Assembly (NCBI RefSeq): GCF_900231165.1
Contig: NZ_LT960614.1
Coordinates: forward strand, 372,001-436,000
Length of the DNA: 64,000 bases
Reading direction: 5' to 3'
Source of the DNA: Hartmannibacter diazotrophicus
GTDB taxonomy: Bacteria; Pseudomonadota; Alphaproteobacteria; Rhizobiales; Pleomorphomonadaceae
Part shown: one piece after another, positions 1 to 8,864 of the stretch
How positions within the stretch are numbered: position 1 is the first letter of the stretch
Layout of the letters: each line of letters opens with the position of its first letter
Position numbers and translations under genes: made by a program
The notes under the pieces: model-generated
The model's input: the letters and a program-made list of their open reading frames with translations, nothing else
What the model was told of the DNA's origin: nothing
The model's database searches: none

Positions 1-447
1 CGGCATCCCGGAGACAGCCTCGGGACCGCAACGCAGATCGGCATCTCGCTGGGGGTCGCACTGGCGCACAAGGGAACGGGCCGGCTCGTCGTCGACCTTC
101 AGCCTGACGGCGATCTGATGTTCGACCTCGGCACGCTCTGGGTCGCTGCCTACTACAAGATCCCGATGCTCGTCGTGATGGTCAACAACCGTGCCTACTA
201 CAACGACTGGGCCCACCAGGAGCATATGGCGGTCCAGCGCGGGCGGCCTGTCGAGAACGCGTATATCGGCATGGAGATTGATGGGCCGGCGCCCGATTTC
301 GCGAGTATCGCCCGGGCACAGGGCTGGTGGGCCGAAGGGCCGATCGACAAGCCCGAGGACCTTCGCGCCGCGCTGGAGCGGGCCGCCGAAATCGTCGCCA
401 CCACCGGGCAACCGGCGCTCGTCGACATCGTCACGCAACTCACCTGA
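1..447 (+). CDS. ThDP-dependent enzyme, C-terminal part (acetolactate synthase / benzoylformate decarboxylase-like), cut by window edge
   Basis: The frame is open from the first base, so the gene starts upstream; 148 codons are visible. The visible part is the C-terminal ThDP/Mg-binding domain. It carries the metal-binding signature as PDGDLMFD near visible residues 36-43, followed about 25 residues later by VVMVNN, the usual GDG...NN pairing. A short tail resembling acetolactate synthase and benzoylformate decarboxylase follows. Such enzymes decarboxylate or ligate 2-oxo acids. The substrate cannot be inferred from this fragment. A 10-bp perfect hairpin lies 8 bp after the stop, so it is probably the last gene of its transcript and separate from the operon starting at 723. 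Confidence 0.85.
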   Translation, partial: RHPGDSLGTATQIGISLGVALAHKGTGRLVVDLQPDGDLMFDLGTLWVAAYYKIPMLVVMVNNRAYYNDWAHQEHMAVQRGRPVENAYIGMEIDGPAPDFASIARAQGWWAEGPIDKPEDLRAALERAAEIVATTGQPALVDIVTQLT

Positions 448-454
448 TCCTGAC

Positions 455-477
455 CGGCCGACGGTCCCCGTCGGCCG
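455..477 (+). terminator. terminator-like hairpin after the ThDP enzyme gene
   Basis: A perfect 10-bp stem (455-464 pairing with 468-477, CGGCCGACGG/CCGTCGGCCG) closes a 3-base loop just after the stop codon at 447. No T-run follows, so it is either a GC-rich terminator or a 3'-end stabilising hairpin. Confidence 0.5.
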
Positions 478-722
478 ACACCGTTCCCGCGTAACGCCCG
501 GGGGCGCCGGTCGTGACGGCAGGTCGCCGGGACGGGAGATGAGTCAGGTGCCCTTTTATAACTAAAAGCGATCAATGTAGAAAAATTAATTGTTTGCAGT
601 CAGAAATCGCGACAGTTAAGAATCTGCATGTTGTGAAGTAGAAGACTGCTTGTTGCCATCAATAGATGATCGCGTGATGGCGAATTTGTTCTTTGTCCGT
701 CGAATAATATGGATGGAAAACC
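478..722 (+). promoter_or_regulatory. leader/promoter region of the decarboxylase-Hyu-Tcu operon
   Basis: This is a gene-free stretch, clearly AT-rich from about 550 onward against a GC-rich background. It contains an inverted repeat CTTTTA-TAAC-TAAAAG at 553-568 and the string AAATTAATTGTTTG at 583-596. A near-identical string recurs at 14252-14265 in the other large catabolic intergenic region. I could not fix a -35/-10 pair with confidence. It probably holds the operon promoter and a regulator site. Confidence 0.35.
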
Positions 723-1247
723 ATGCCGCCGGAAACAAGAGACGAAGCTTGGCACGAAACAATCGTCCGAGTGCTCAAGGAAAACGATATCAGCCTCGTG
801 ACCTATATCCCGGACAACGTGCTCAAGCCGCTGATCGAGATGATCCATGCCGATCCTTACTTCACGGTGGTTGTTCCAGCCCGCGAGGAAGAGGCGCTGG
901 GTATCGTCGTCGGCGGATATCTGGCCGGCAAACGAGGCATCGTGCTGATGCAGACCAGCGGGTTCGCCACGCTGCCCAATGCCATCGCCTCGCTCGCCTG
1001 TCCCTTCCAGATTCCGGTCGTGATGCTCGTCTCCGAGCGCGGCACGATCGGCGAATTCCAGCAGGGCCAGGCCATGGTCTGGCGGACCATGCGGCCGGTG
1101 CTCCAGAGCCTGGGGATCGAGCATTTCGCCATCCAGGAACGGGCGCATGTCGAGTTCGTTGTCGACCGCCTCATCAAGCAGGCCTTCAGCACACAGGCGC
1201 CCGTCGCCGTGCTGCTGTCCCCGCTTCTGACCAAGCGCGAACACTGA
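723..1247 (+). CDS. ThDP-binding decarboxylase, alpha (N-terminal) subunit, sulfopyruvate/phosphonopyruvate decarboxylase-like
   Basis: The 174-residue protein corresponds to the N-terminal (Pyr) domain of ThDP enzymes as a separate subunit, as in ComD of sulfopyruvate decarboxylase. The segment REEEALGI (residues 54-61) supplies the conserved glutamate that activates ThDP, followed by the GGYLAGKRG and MQTSGF stretches typical of the family. The beta half is the next gene, 15 bp downstream, so the two should form a split decarboxylase turning a 2-oxo acid into an aldehyde. The aldehyde dehydrogenase after them would oxidise that product. A 3-sulfo or 3-phosphono substrate is only suggested by family resemblance. 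The start is the first ATG of the AT-rich leader. Confidence 0.8.
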   Translation: MPPETRDEAWHETIVRVLKENDISLVTYIPDNVLKPLIEMIHADPYFTVVVPAREEEALGIVVGGYLAGKRGIVLMQTSGFATLPNAIASLACPFQIPVVMLVSERGTIGEFQQGQAMVWRTMRPVLQSLGIEHFAIQERAHVEFVVDRLIKQAFSTQAPVAVLLSPLLTKREH

Positions 1248-1262
1248 GCCGGGGAGAACACC

Positions 1263-1874
1263 ATGTCGGCAATCGAAGGCAATGCCTCCCGCGATACGGC
1301 GAAGGTCATGAACCGCTCCGACCTGACGCGGCGCCTTGTGGCGAAGCTTCAGTCCGAGGAAGCCGTGATTGCGGGGATCGGCAACAACAATTTCGATCTT
1401 TGGGCCTCGGGGCAGCGGCCGCAGAATTTCTACATGCTCGGCAGCATGGGCCTGGCGACGTCCATTGCGCTCGGCGTCGCGCTCGGGCAGCCGCAGCGCA
1501 AGGTCTTCGCGCTCGACGGCGACGGCTCGATCCTGATGCAGCTCGGATCGCTCGGAACGGTCGCCTCCGTGGCGCCGAAAAACCTCGCCGTCGTCATCTG
1601 GGACAACGGCATCTACCAGATTACCGGCGCGCAGAAGACGCTCACCTCCAGCGGCGTCGACATCGCCGCGATCGGGCGGGGCGCGGGGATCGCCAACAGC
1701 CAGTGGGCTGCGGACGAGGAGCATTTCGAGGCCCTCGTCGACAACGCCCTGCGCGAAGACGGACCTTCGCTGATCGTCGCCCGGATCGACGACGCCAAGC
1801 CGGCCGGCACGACCGACCGTGACCCGGTCAAGATCCGCCTCAACTTCATGCGCGGCATTGGCGTCGGCGCCTGA
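1263..1874 (+). CDS. ThDP-binding decarboxylase, beta (C-terminal) subunit, ComE-like
   Basis: This 203-residue protein is the C-terminal ThDP (PP) domain as a separate subunit. The cofactor/metal motif DGDGSI is at residues 85-90 and the paired asparagine at about 115 in VIWDNGIYQI. It pairs with the 174-residue N-terminal half immediately upstream. The split organisation is the one known for sulfopyruvate decarboxylase ComDE and some phosphonopyruvate decarboxylases. The start ATG at 1263 follows a GGGGAGAACACC ribosome-binding region. A dehydrogenase gene begins 17 bp after the stop, consistent with one transcript. Confidence 0.8.
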   Translation: MSAIEGNASRDTAKVMNRSDLTRRLVAKLQSEEAVIAGIGNNNFDLWASGQRPQNFYMLGSMGLATSIALGVALGQPQRKVFALDGDGSILMQLGSLGTVASVAPKNLAVVIWDNGIYQITGAQKTLTSSGVDIAAIGRGAGIANSQWAADEEHFEALVDNALREDGPSLIVARIDDAKPAGTTDRDPVKIRLNFMRGIGVGA

Positions 1875-1891
1875 GTTCACGGAGACGTATC

Positions 1892-3304
1892 ATGTCCAAG
1901 CTGCTGATCGGGGGCGAATGGGTCGACGGAATGTCGGCCGACGTTCTCCGGGACAAGTACCGGGATGAACCTTATGGCGAGATGGCCGTTGCCTCGCCGG
2001 AGCAGGTCGATGCCGCAGTCGCCGGCGCCGAAGATGGGGTGTGGTCCTCGACCCTCTCGCCCTATGACCGCTACCGGTTCCTGCTCCGCGCTGCTCGTCT
2101 CGTCGAGGATCGCATGGAGGAATGTGTCGCCCTCATGCGCGCTGAAGCCGGGTTCACGCGGGCTGACAGCGAGAACGAGGTGCGCCGCTGCGTCCAGACG
2201 CTGGAGCTTTCCGCCGAGGAGGCCAAGCGCCTCAATGGCGAGCTCGTGCCGATGCTGGCGGCGAGCGGGGCGAAGAACCGTCTTGGTTTCACCATTCATG
2301 CGCCGCGTGGCGTGATCTGCGCGATTACGCCCTTCAACTCGCCTTTGAACACGCTGGCTCACAAGGTTGGCCCGGCGCTCGCCGGCGGCAATGCGGTCGT
2401 CATCAAGCCGTCGAATCTGACGCCGCTCTCTGCGGTGCTCCTGTGCGAGGTTCTGCTGGAGGCCGGCCTGCCGCCGTCTCTCCTGGCTCTTGTTCACGGA
2501 TCGGGACGCACGATCGGGCGGCAGTTGCTCGCCGACCAGCGGATCGCCTTTTATGCCTTCACCGGCAGCACGGCGGTTGGCCGGGAAATTCAGCAGGCGG
2601 CGGGGCTGCGCGGCGTGCAGCTCGAACTCGGCAGCATCGCCAGCACGATCGTTCTCGCCGACGCCGATCTCGACATGGCGATCCCGAAGATCGTCAATGC
2701 CGGCTTCCGCAAGGCCGGTCAGGTCTGCACCTCCGTCCAGAGGCTTCTTGTTGACCGGCGGATCGTCGGAGAGTTTTCCGAAAAGCTCGTTGCCGGGGTG
2801 AAGGCGACGAAGGCGGGCGATCCCGCTCATCCCGACACGATCGTCGGGCCGATGATCTCACTCGCCCATGCCGAGCGCGCCGAGGCGTGGGTCGCCGAGG
2901 CCCTGGCCGGCGGTGCCGAAATCCTTGTCGGCGGCAAGCGCGAGGGCGCGGTCTTTGAGCCGACGGTCCTGACGGGTGTCGACCCCTCGATGAAGGTGGT
3001 CTGCGAGGAGATCTTCGCGCCCGTCATCAGCCTCATTCCATTCGACAGGGCGGACGAGGCAGTCGAGCAGGCCAATGCGAGCCCCTTCGGTCTTGCGGCC
3101 GGCCTCTTCACCTCGAACATCCACTCCGCGTTGCGCCTGTCGCAGAGACTGCGTTTCGGCGGCGTGCATATCAACGAGGCCTCCAGCGCCCGCGTCGACG
3201 TCATGCCCTTCGGCGGCGTCAAGGACAGCGGATTCGGTCGCGAGGGGCCAGCCTACGCCATCCGCGAAATGACCGAGGAGCGGCTGATCACCGTCAGCTA
3301 CTGA
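1892..3304 (+). CDS. NAD(P)-dependent aldehyde dehydrogenase
   Basis: At 470 residues this is a full-length ALDH-superfamily enzyme. Catalytic residues are recognisable: E245 in LELGS and nucleophile C279 in GQVCTS, 34 residues apart as in the canonical enzymes. The NAD-binding region with FTGSTAVG and the C-terminal PFGGVKDSGFGREG are also present. The glutamate motif reads LELGS rather than the common LELGGK. Its place directly after a split 2-oxo-acid decarboxylase suggests that it oxidises the aldehyde made there to the acid. Alternatives are succinate-semialdehyde- or benzaldehyde-type dehydrogenases; the sequence alone does not decide. Confidence 0.88.
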   Translation: MSKLLIGGEWVDGMSADVLRDKYRDEPYGEMAVASPEQVDAAVAGAEDGVWSSTLSPYDRYRFLLRAARLVEDRMEECVALMRAEAGFTRADSENEVRRCVQTLELSAEEAKRLNGELVPMLAASGAKNRLGFTIHAPRGVICAITPFNSPLNTLAHKVGPALAGGNAVVIKPSNLTPLSAVLLCEVLLEAGLPPSLLALVHGSGRTIGRQLLADQRIAFYAFTGSTAVGREIQQAAGLRGVQLELGSIASTIVLADADLDMAIPKIVNAGFRKAGQVCTSVQRLLVDRRIVGEFSEKLVAGVKATKAGDPAHPDTIVGPMISLAHAERAEAWVAEALAGGAEILVGGKREGAVFEPTVLTGVDPSMKVVCEEIFAPVISLIPFDRADEAVEQANASPFGLAAGLFTSNIHSALRLSQRLRFGGVHINEASSARVDVMPFGGVKDSGFGREGPAYAIREMTEERLITVSY

Positions 3305-3338
3305 GCGCCGTCTTCCACTCACTTGCGAATAGAGTACA

Positions 3339-5462
3339 ATGAACGCCCAGCCTTTCAGCGACAATATCCTGCGTGTGGCCGTGGATATCGGCGGCACCTT
3401 CACCGATGGTGTGGCGACTCTGTCTCCGTCCGGGCAGATCTGGGTCGCCAAGTCGCCGACCACCCCCTCCGATCCGGGCGAGGCCGTTTCGACCGTGATC
3501 GCCGATCTTCTGCGTCAGGTCGGGCAGTCCGCCGACGAAGTGGGCGAGCGCCGTCCCGAGCTCGGTGAGGTCGTGCACGGAACGACGCTCATCACCAACA
3601 CGCTGATCGAGCGCAAGGGGGCACGTACTGGGCTCGTGACGACCCGCGGAATGCGCGATGCGCTCGATATCGGACGCGAGTGGCGCTACGACATCTACGA
3701 CCTCGACATCGAGATGCCGCGGCCCTTGGTCGAAAGCGACCTGCGTTTCGAGATCGACGAGCGCAAGGATGCCCGGGGCGAGACCCTGATCGCGCTCGAC
3801 GAGGCCAAGCTCGACGCGGTGGTGGACGCGGTGAGGGCGGCGAAGGTGGAATCCGTGGCGGTCTCGCTGCTGCATTCCTACGTCAGCACGGACCACGAGA
3901 AGCGGATCGAGGAAAGGCTGAAGCGCGACCTGCCGGGCGTGATGGTCTCTGTCTCGTCCGATCTTGCACGCGAGATCAAGGAATTCGAGCGCACTTCGAC
4001 CGTCGTCGCCAATGCCTATGTGAAGCCCATCGTCGCGGACTACCTGCACCAGCTCGGCAGCCGGATCGCGAAAATCCGCGAAGGTGTTCCGCTGCGCGTC
4101 ATGGTGTCGAGCGGTGGCTTCAGTTCTGCGGAATCGGGTGCGGAATCACCCATCCTCCTGCTGGAATCGGGGCCGGCGGCCGGCGTTCTCTCCGCTCTCA
4201 ACACGGCGCGCCAGAACGGCCTCGACCATGTGCTTGCCTTTGACATGGGCGGGACGACCGCCAAGGCCTGTGTTGCGGTCGGTGGTGAGCCGCCGATTTC
4301 GCACAGCTTCGAATGCGCCCGTGTGGAGCGTTTCAAGCGGGGGTCCGGCCTGCCGATCCTCATCCCGAGCATCGATCTCATCGAGATCGGCGCAGGCGGC
4401 GGTTCGATCGCCCATTGCAACGCGCTCGGCCTGATGAACATCGGCCCGCAGTCCTCGGGCTCGGTGCCGGGACCGGCCTGCTATAACCGCGGCGGCAGCG
4501 ATGCAACGGTGACCGACGCCGACCTGCTGCTTGGTTATCTTGATCCCGACCGCTTCCTTGGCGGTGAGATGAAGCTCGACGTCGACGCGGCGGAAAAGGC
4601 GATGAAGCGGCTTGCCGACGAGCTGAACGTGGCAACCGTCGACGCCGCCTGGGGCATCTACAACATCGTCAACGAGAACATGGCGAGCGCGGCGCGAATC
4701 CATATTGCCGAGAACGGCTACGATCCCCGGGACTTCGCGATGGTGGCGACGGGGGGCGCTGGGCCGGTCCACGCGGTGGAGGTCGCCCGCAAGCTGCGCA
4801 TCCCGCGCGTTCTGATCCCGATCGCAGCCGGCGCGGGGTCCTGTCTCGGCATGCTGGCGGCGCCTGCCCGCTCCGATCGCGCCTGGTCCAACCCGCAGCT
4901 TCTGAAGGACGTGGACTGGAAAGAGGTCGCCGGAAACTACGCCGCCCTTCGCGAGCAGAGCCAGATCGAGCTTGATCTGGCAGGGGCGGGCGACGTCGAA
5001 TGGATGATCGGCGCGGAGATGCGCTACTACGGTCAGGGCGCGGAACTTTCGGTCTCCATTCCCTTTGGTGATATCGGTCCGAAGACCGGCGAGGCGCTGC
5101 TCGCGGCCTTCGAGGCTCAATACGAGAAGCTTTACGGCCGGCTCGTGCCCAATGCCGTCCCGCAGGTGACGACATGGCGGCTCGTCGGGCGCGCGCCCAG
5201 CGACGGGCACCACTTCGCCTGGGGCGACAAGCGGGTCGCGGCACATGTCTCGGCCGCACGCAGCCGGAAAATCTTCCTGCCGCTCATGAAGACCTATGCC
5301 GAGGTGCCCGTTTTCGACCGCTACTCGGTCCCTCCAGGGCAGACCCTCCAGGGCCCCCTCATTCTGGAAGAACGCGAATCGACGATCGTCGTGGCGGTCA
5401 GGTCGGACGTGACGATCCTGCCCGACCTCTCCGTCTCCATCGCACTCAGGGAATTCGATTGA
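3339..5462 (+). CDS. hydantoinase/oxoprolinase subunit A (HyuA family)
   Basis: The 707-residue protein has the HyuA/5-oxoprolinase layout. The N-terminal actin-like ATPase half opens with VDIGGTFTDGV (residues 12-22), HGTTLITNTLIERKG lies near residue 80, and a second phosphate-binding loop, FDMGGTTAKAC, near residue 300. A C-terminal beta-rich acetone-carboxylase-type domain follows. Family members use ATP to open cyclic amides (N-methylhydantoin, 5-oxoproline) or to carboxylate ketones (acetone, acetophenone). The partner B subunit begins one base after the stop, so the two are translationally coupled. The substrate is unknown; the neighbours argue for an organic acid or imide catabolic route. 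Confidence 0.88.
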   Translation: MNAQPFSDNILRVAVDIGGTFTDGVATLSPSGQIWVAKSPTTPSDPGEAVSTVIADLLRQVGQSADEVGERRPELGEVVHGTTLITNTLIERKGARTGLVTTRGMRDALDIGREWRYDIYDLDIEMPRPLVESDLRFEIDERKDARGETLIALDEAKLDAVVDAVRAAKVESVAVSLLHSYVSTDHEKRIEERLKRDLPGVMVSVSSDLAREIKEFERTSTVVANAYVKPIVADYLHQLGSRIAKIREGVPLRVMVSSGGFSSAESGAESPILLLESGPAAGVLSALNTARQNGLDHVLAFDMGGTTAKACVAVGGEPPISHSFECARVERFKRGSGLPILIPSIDLIEIGAGGGSIAHCNALGLMNIGPQSSGSVPGPACYNRGGSDATVTDADLLLGYLDPDRFLGGEMKLDVDAAEKAMKRLADELNVATVDAAWGIYNIVNENMASAARIHIAENGYDPRDFAMVATGGAGPVHAVEVARKLRIPRVLIPIAAGAGSCLGMLAAPARSDRAWSNPQLLKDVDWKEVAGNYAALREQSQIELDLAGAGDVEWMIGAEMRYYGQGAELSVSIPFGDIGPKTGEALLAAFEAQYEKLYGRLVPNAVPQVTTWRLVGRAPSDGHHFAWGDKRVAAHVSAARSRKIFLPLMKTYAEVPVFDRYSVPPGQTLQGPLILEERESTIVVAVRSDVTILPDLSVSIALREFD

Positions 5463-5463
5463 C

Positions 5464-7056
5464 ATGGAAAACACGAGCGCGCTCATGCACGAGCCTGGCG
5501 CCTTGCCGACGGACGTGCCCGATACGGAGTTCGACCCGATCGAGCTGGAAATTCTGTGGAAGCGCCTTATCAGCGTCGTCGACGAAGCGTCGGCGGCCTT
5601 CGTGCGCACCTGCTTTTCGACGCTGGTGCGCGACGGCAACGACTTCGCCATTGTCCTGACGGACGCGCAGGGACGCTCCCTTGCCCAGTCGACGATGAGC
5701 CTTCCGGGCTTCATCGGTTGCCTGCCGGCGACCGTCCGCCACTTCCTCGCAAAATATCCTCTTGAGACGATCAGGCCCGGCGATGTCTTCATCACCAACG
5801 ACCCCTGGAAGGGATCGGGTCACGTGCATGACGTGACGACGGCGACGCCTATCTTCCACAAGGACAAGGTGGTTGCCTTCGCCGCCGTGGTCTCGCACCT
5901 GCCGGATATCGGCGGGAGGCTCAGGAGCAACTCCAGCCGGGAGATCTACGAAGAAGGCATTCAGATCCCGGTCATGAAGCTGCTCGACGGCGGCCGGCCG
6001 AATGATGTGCTGATCGAGATGATCGCCCAGAACATCCGGGTGCCCGAACAGGGGCTCGGCGATATCTGGGCTCAGGTCTCCGGCTGTCGCACGATGGGCG
6101 AGCGTCTCCAGGGTCTCTTGGAGACGACCGACCTCGAAGCCCTGGGCGCACAGGTGCGCCGGCGCTCTGAAAACGCGATGCGCGAGGCGATCCGCAGGAT
6201 CCCCGACGGTGTCTACAGATCGACCGTCCAGCATGACGGCTTCGACAAGCCGATCGTGATCGAGTGTGAGCTGACCGTCGACGGTGACCGCATCGACATC
6301 GACTATGCCGGAACGAGCCCGCAGCTTCCCCATGCCCTCAACGTCGTGCCCATCTACACCTTCGCCTACACCGTCTACGGCCTGAAGGCGCTGCTGTGCC
6401 CCGATATTCCCAACAACGAGGGCAGCTTCCTGCCGATCACGACGAAGGCACCTCTGGGTTCGCTGCTGAACCCGACCTATCCGGCCGCGTCGGGCGGGCG
6501 CAGCGCCATTGGCCACCTACTGCCGGCGGCCGTGTTCAAGGCGCTCGCGGACGTCCTCCCGGACAAGGTCTGGGCGTCCGGATCGCCGAACTCCTCGCTC
6601 ACCATGTCGGGTGAATATCGGGGCAAGCGCTTTGCCGTCGTGAACTTCCTGAATGCGGGACAGGGCGCCACCTCGCGCCGTCCCGGTCATTCGGCCCTGA
6701 GCTTTCCGGCCAACCTCGGCAACACGCCGGTCGAGATGATGGAAACGCTGGCGCCGATCCGCGTCATCCGCCGCGAGATCCGCCGCGGCAGCGGCGGCAA
6801 GGGCCGGCACGAGGGCGGTTGCGGCATCAGCTTTGAATTCGAACTCCTGCCGGACGCCTCGGATGTCGTCACGTCCTTCCTGATGACCCAGTTGAAGTCC
6901 TCCACGCCCGGCCTTGCCGGCGGCGGGGCAGGACAGCCGGGGCAACTCGTCGTCAATGGCGAGCGGGTCGACCCGACGATGCCGCGCATCCTCAAGGCCG
7001 GCGATCGGGTGCTCATGGAAACCGCTGGCGGCGGCGCCTACGGCGCGGCCGGATAA
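5464..7056 (+). CDS. hydantoinase/oxoprolinase subunit B (HyuB family)
   Basis: The 530-residue HyuB-family subunit is recognisable from FDPIELEILWKRL at the N-terminus, the segment DVFITNDPWKGSGHVHDV (about residues 108-125) and the C-terminal glycine-rich part RRGSGGKGRHEGGCG. HyuB pairs with HyuA to form the ATP-dependent hydrolase or carboxylase. The ATG lies one base after the hyuA stop. The gene ends 35 bp before a RidA-family gene with a strong AAAAAGGAG site. Nothing looks truncated. Confidence 0.88.
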   Translation: MENTSALMHEPGALPTDVPDTEFDPIELEILWKRLISVVDEASAAFVRTCFSTLVRDGNDFAIVLTDAQGRSLAQSTMSLPGFIGCLPATVRHFLAKYPLETIRPGDVFITNDPWKGSGHVHDVTTATPIFHKDKVVAFAAVVSHLPDIGGRLRSNSSREIYEEGIQIPVMKLLDGGRPNDVLIEMIAQNIRVPEQGLGDIWAQVSGCRTMGERLQGLLETTDLEALGAQVRRRSENAMREAIRRIPDGVYRSTVQHDGFDKPIVIECELTVDGDRIDIDYAGTSPQLPHALNVVPIYTFAYTVYGLKALLCPDIPNNEGSFLPITTKAPLGSLLNPTYPAASGGRSAIGHLLPAAVFKALADVLPDKVWASGSPNSSLTMSGEYRGKRFAVVNFLNAGQGATSRRPGHSALSFPANLGNTPVEMMETLAPIRVIRREIRRGSGGKGRHEGGCGISFEFELLPDASDVVTSFLMTQLKSSTPGLAGGGAGQPGQLVVNGERVDPTMPRILKAGDRVLMETAGGGAYGAAG

Positions 7057-7091
7057 ACGCACCGCGTGCAATCAAGAAAAAGGAGTAAGCG

Positions 7092-7445
7092 ATGAGCGAC
7101 GCCATCCGCCGCATCGATCAGAACCAGCGCCGTAGCCGCGCCGTCGTGCACGGCGGGCTTGTCTATACCGCGGGCCAGGTTCCCGATGACCTCTCCCAGG
7201 ATATCACCGGACAGGCACGCCAGGTCTTCGGCAAGATCGACGATCTGCTGCGCGAGGCCGGCACGGACAAGAGCCGGGTGCTTTCCGCCCAGGTCTGGCT
7301 GAAGACGAGGGACGATCTTGCGGGCATGAATGCCGTCTGGGACGCCTGGGTCGTCGAGGGCCAGACGCCGGCCCGCATCTGCGGACGCGTCGACATGAAC
7401 AATCCCGACTGCCGGATCGAAGTTCAGGTGATCGCAGCACTCTGA
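7092..7445 (+). CDS. RidA family protein (Rid/YER057c/UK114)
   Basis: The 117-residue protein is the usual size for RidA, with the family's GLVYTAGQVP segment near the N-terminus and the arginine of TPARICGRV near the C-terminus. RidA proteins hydrolyse reactive enamine/imine intermediates such as 2-aminoacrylate; catabolic-operon members often act on specific imines or carbamates. The ribosome-binding site AAAAAGGAG is strong, 8 bases before the ATG. Sitting between HyuAB and a flavin dehydrogenase, it may clear an imine released by amide or hydantoin breakdown. That role is an inference. Confidence 0.85.
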   Translation: MSDAIRRIDQNQRRSRAVVHGGLVYTAGQVPDDLSQDITGQARQVFGKIDDLLREAGTDKSRVLSAQVWLKTRDDLAGMNAVWDAWVVEGQTPARICGRVDMNNPDCRIEVQVIAAL

Positions 7446-7466
7446 GCGGTTGGAAGGATCGGAATC

Positions 7467-8864
7467 TTGACCAACAGCCAGCCGTCCTTTGATGTCCTGG
7501 TCGTCGGCGGCGGGAACGCGGCTCTTTGCGCGGCGATCAGTGCGCGGCGGGCGGGCGCGTCGGTGCTGGTGCTCGAAGGGGCGCCGAAGTTCTATCGCGG
7601 CGGCAACACGCGCCACACGCGCAACATGCGTTGCGCGCACGACAGCGCCACCGAGATTCTGACCGGCCCCTATACCGAAGACGAATTCTGGGAGGATCTG
7701 CTGCGGGTCACTGCAGGCAACACCAACGAGGTGCTCGCTCGCCACATGATCCGCGAATCCAAGGGGATGCTGAACTGGATTGTCGAGCAGGGCGTGCGCT
7801 TCCAACCCTCGCTCGGAGGGACGTTGAGCCTCGGGCGGACCAATTCCTTCTTTCTCGGCGGCGGGCGTTCCATGCTGAACGCGCTTTACCGGACGGCAGA
7901 ACGACTGGGTGTCGAGGTGCGCTATGACGCCGAAGTGGTTGATCTCGATATCCGCGATGGCGTCTTCCACTCGGCGGGCGTTCTGGCGGAAGGAACGGTC
8001 GAGCGTATTTCAGCGCGGACCCTCGTGGCCGCTGCCGGCGGCTTTGAAGCCAACATCGAATGGCTGAAGGAAGGGTGGGGCGAGATCGCCTCCAACTTCC
8101 TTATCCGTGGCACGCCCTACAACCGCGGAACGGTGCTGCGCATGTTGCTTGACCACGGGGTGGAGCAGATCGGCGACCCGACCCAGTGCCATGCGGTGGC
8201 AATCGACGCGCGCGCGCCGAAGTTCGATGGCGGCATCATCACGCGGCTCGATTGCGTGGTCTTTGGCGTCGTCGTCAACAATCGCGCCGAACGCTTCTAC
8301 GATGAGGGCGAGGACATCTGGCCGAAGCGCTATGCCATATGGGGAAGGCTCGTGGCCGCGCAGCCGGACCAGATCGCCTACATCGTCTTCGATGCGCCCT
8401 CGCTCAGCATGTTCATGCCGTCGCTCTATCCGCCGATCGAGGCGGCGAGCATTGCCGAACTTGCCGGAAAGCTCGATCTCGATGCCGCCGCGCTGGACGC
8501 AACGATCGGCGCCTTCAATGCGGCTGTCCGCCCGGGAACCTTCGACCACACGATCCTCGACGACTGCCGCACGGAGGGCCTGGTGCCACCGAAGTCGCAC
8601 TGGGCACGGCGCATCGAGACGGCGCCCTTCTACGCCTATCCCGTCCGGCCGGGCATCACCTTCACCTATCTCGGTGTGCGCGTCGACACGCAGGCGCGGA
8701 TGATCATGGCTGGCGGTGCGCCGGCGGCCAACATGTTCGCGGCCGGAGAGATCATGGCGGGCAATGTGCTGGGACAGGGTTATGCCGCCGGCATCGGCAT
8801 GACGATCGGCAGCGTCTTCGGAAAAATCGCGGGCCAGGAAGCAGCCAGTCATGCATGCAACTGA
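7467..8864 (+). CDS. FAD-dependent dehydrogenase, TcuA-like (tricarballylate dehydrogenase family)
   Basis: The 465-residue flavoprotein starts at a TTG codon and opens with an FAD Rossmann motif, VVGGGNAALCAA (about residues 12-23). RGGNTRHTRNMR follows near residue 46, the signature of TcuA-type fumarate-reductase-like enzymes. The C-terminus has the FAD-contacting AGEIMAGNVLGQGYAAG segment. TcuA oxidises tricarballylate to cis-aconitate, and its FAD is re-oxidised by TcuB. A TcuB homologue follows with a 14-bp overlap, which supports the pairing. The true substrate may be another dicarboxylate or tricarboxylate, because the rest of the operon is unlike the Salmonella tcu operon. Confidence 0.82.
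   Translation: MTNSQPSFDVLVVGGGNAALCAAISARRAGASVLVLEGAPKFYRGGNTRHTRNMRCAHDSATEILTGPYTEDEFWEDLLRVTAGNTNEVLARHMIRESKGMLNWIVEQGVRFQPSLGGTLSLGRTNSFFLGGGRSMLNALYRTAERLGVEVRYDAEVVDLDIRDGVFHSAGVLAEGTVERISARTLVAAAGGFEANIEWLKEGWGEIASNFLIRGTPYNRGTVLRMLLDHGVEQIGDPTQCHAVAIDARAPKFDGGIITRLDCVVFGVVVNNRAERFYDEGEDIWPKRYAIWGRLVAAQPDQIAYIVFDAPSLSMFMPSLYPPIEAASIAELAGKLDLDAAALDATIGAFNAAVRPGTFDHTILDDCRTEGLVPPKSHWARRIETAPFYAYPVRPGITFTYLGVRVDTQARMIMAGGAPAANMFAAGEIMAGNVLGQGYAAGIGMTIGSVFGKIAGQEAASHACN

Noticed and set aside
600-1880. Long minus-strand open frame of 426 codons opposite the decarboxylase genes
   Set aside because: Composition is that of an antisense shadow in GC-rich DNA; no domain, no ribosome-binding site, and the plus-strand frames have clear ThDP motifs.
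4146-5798. Minus-strand open frame of 550 codons opposite hyuA
   Set aside because: Antisense to a well-conserved gene; low-complexity Arg/His-rich translation without recognisable motifs.
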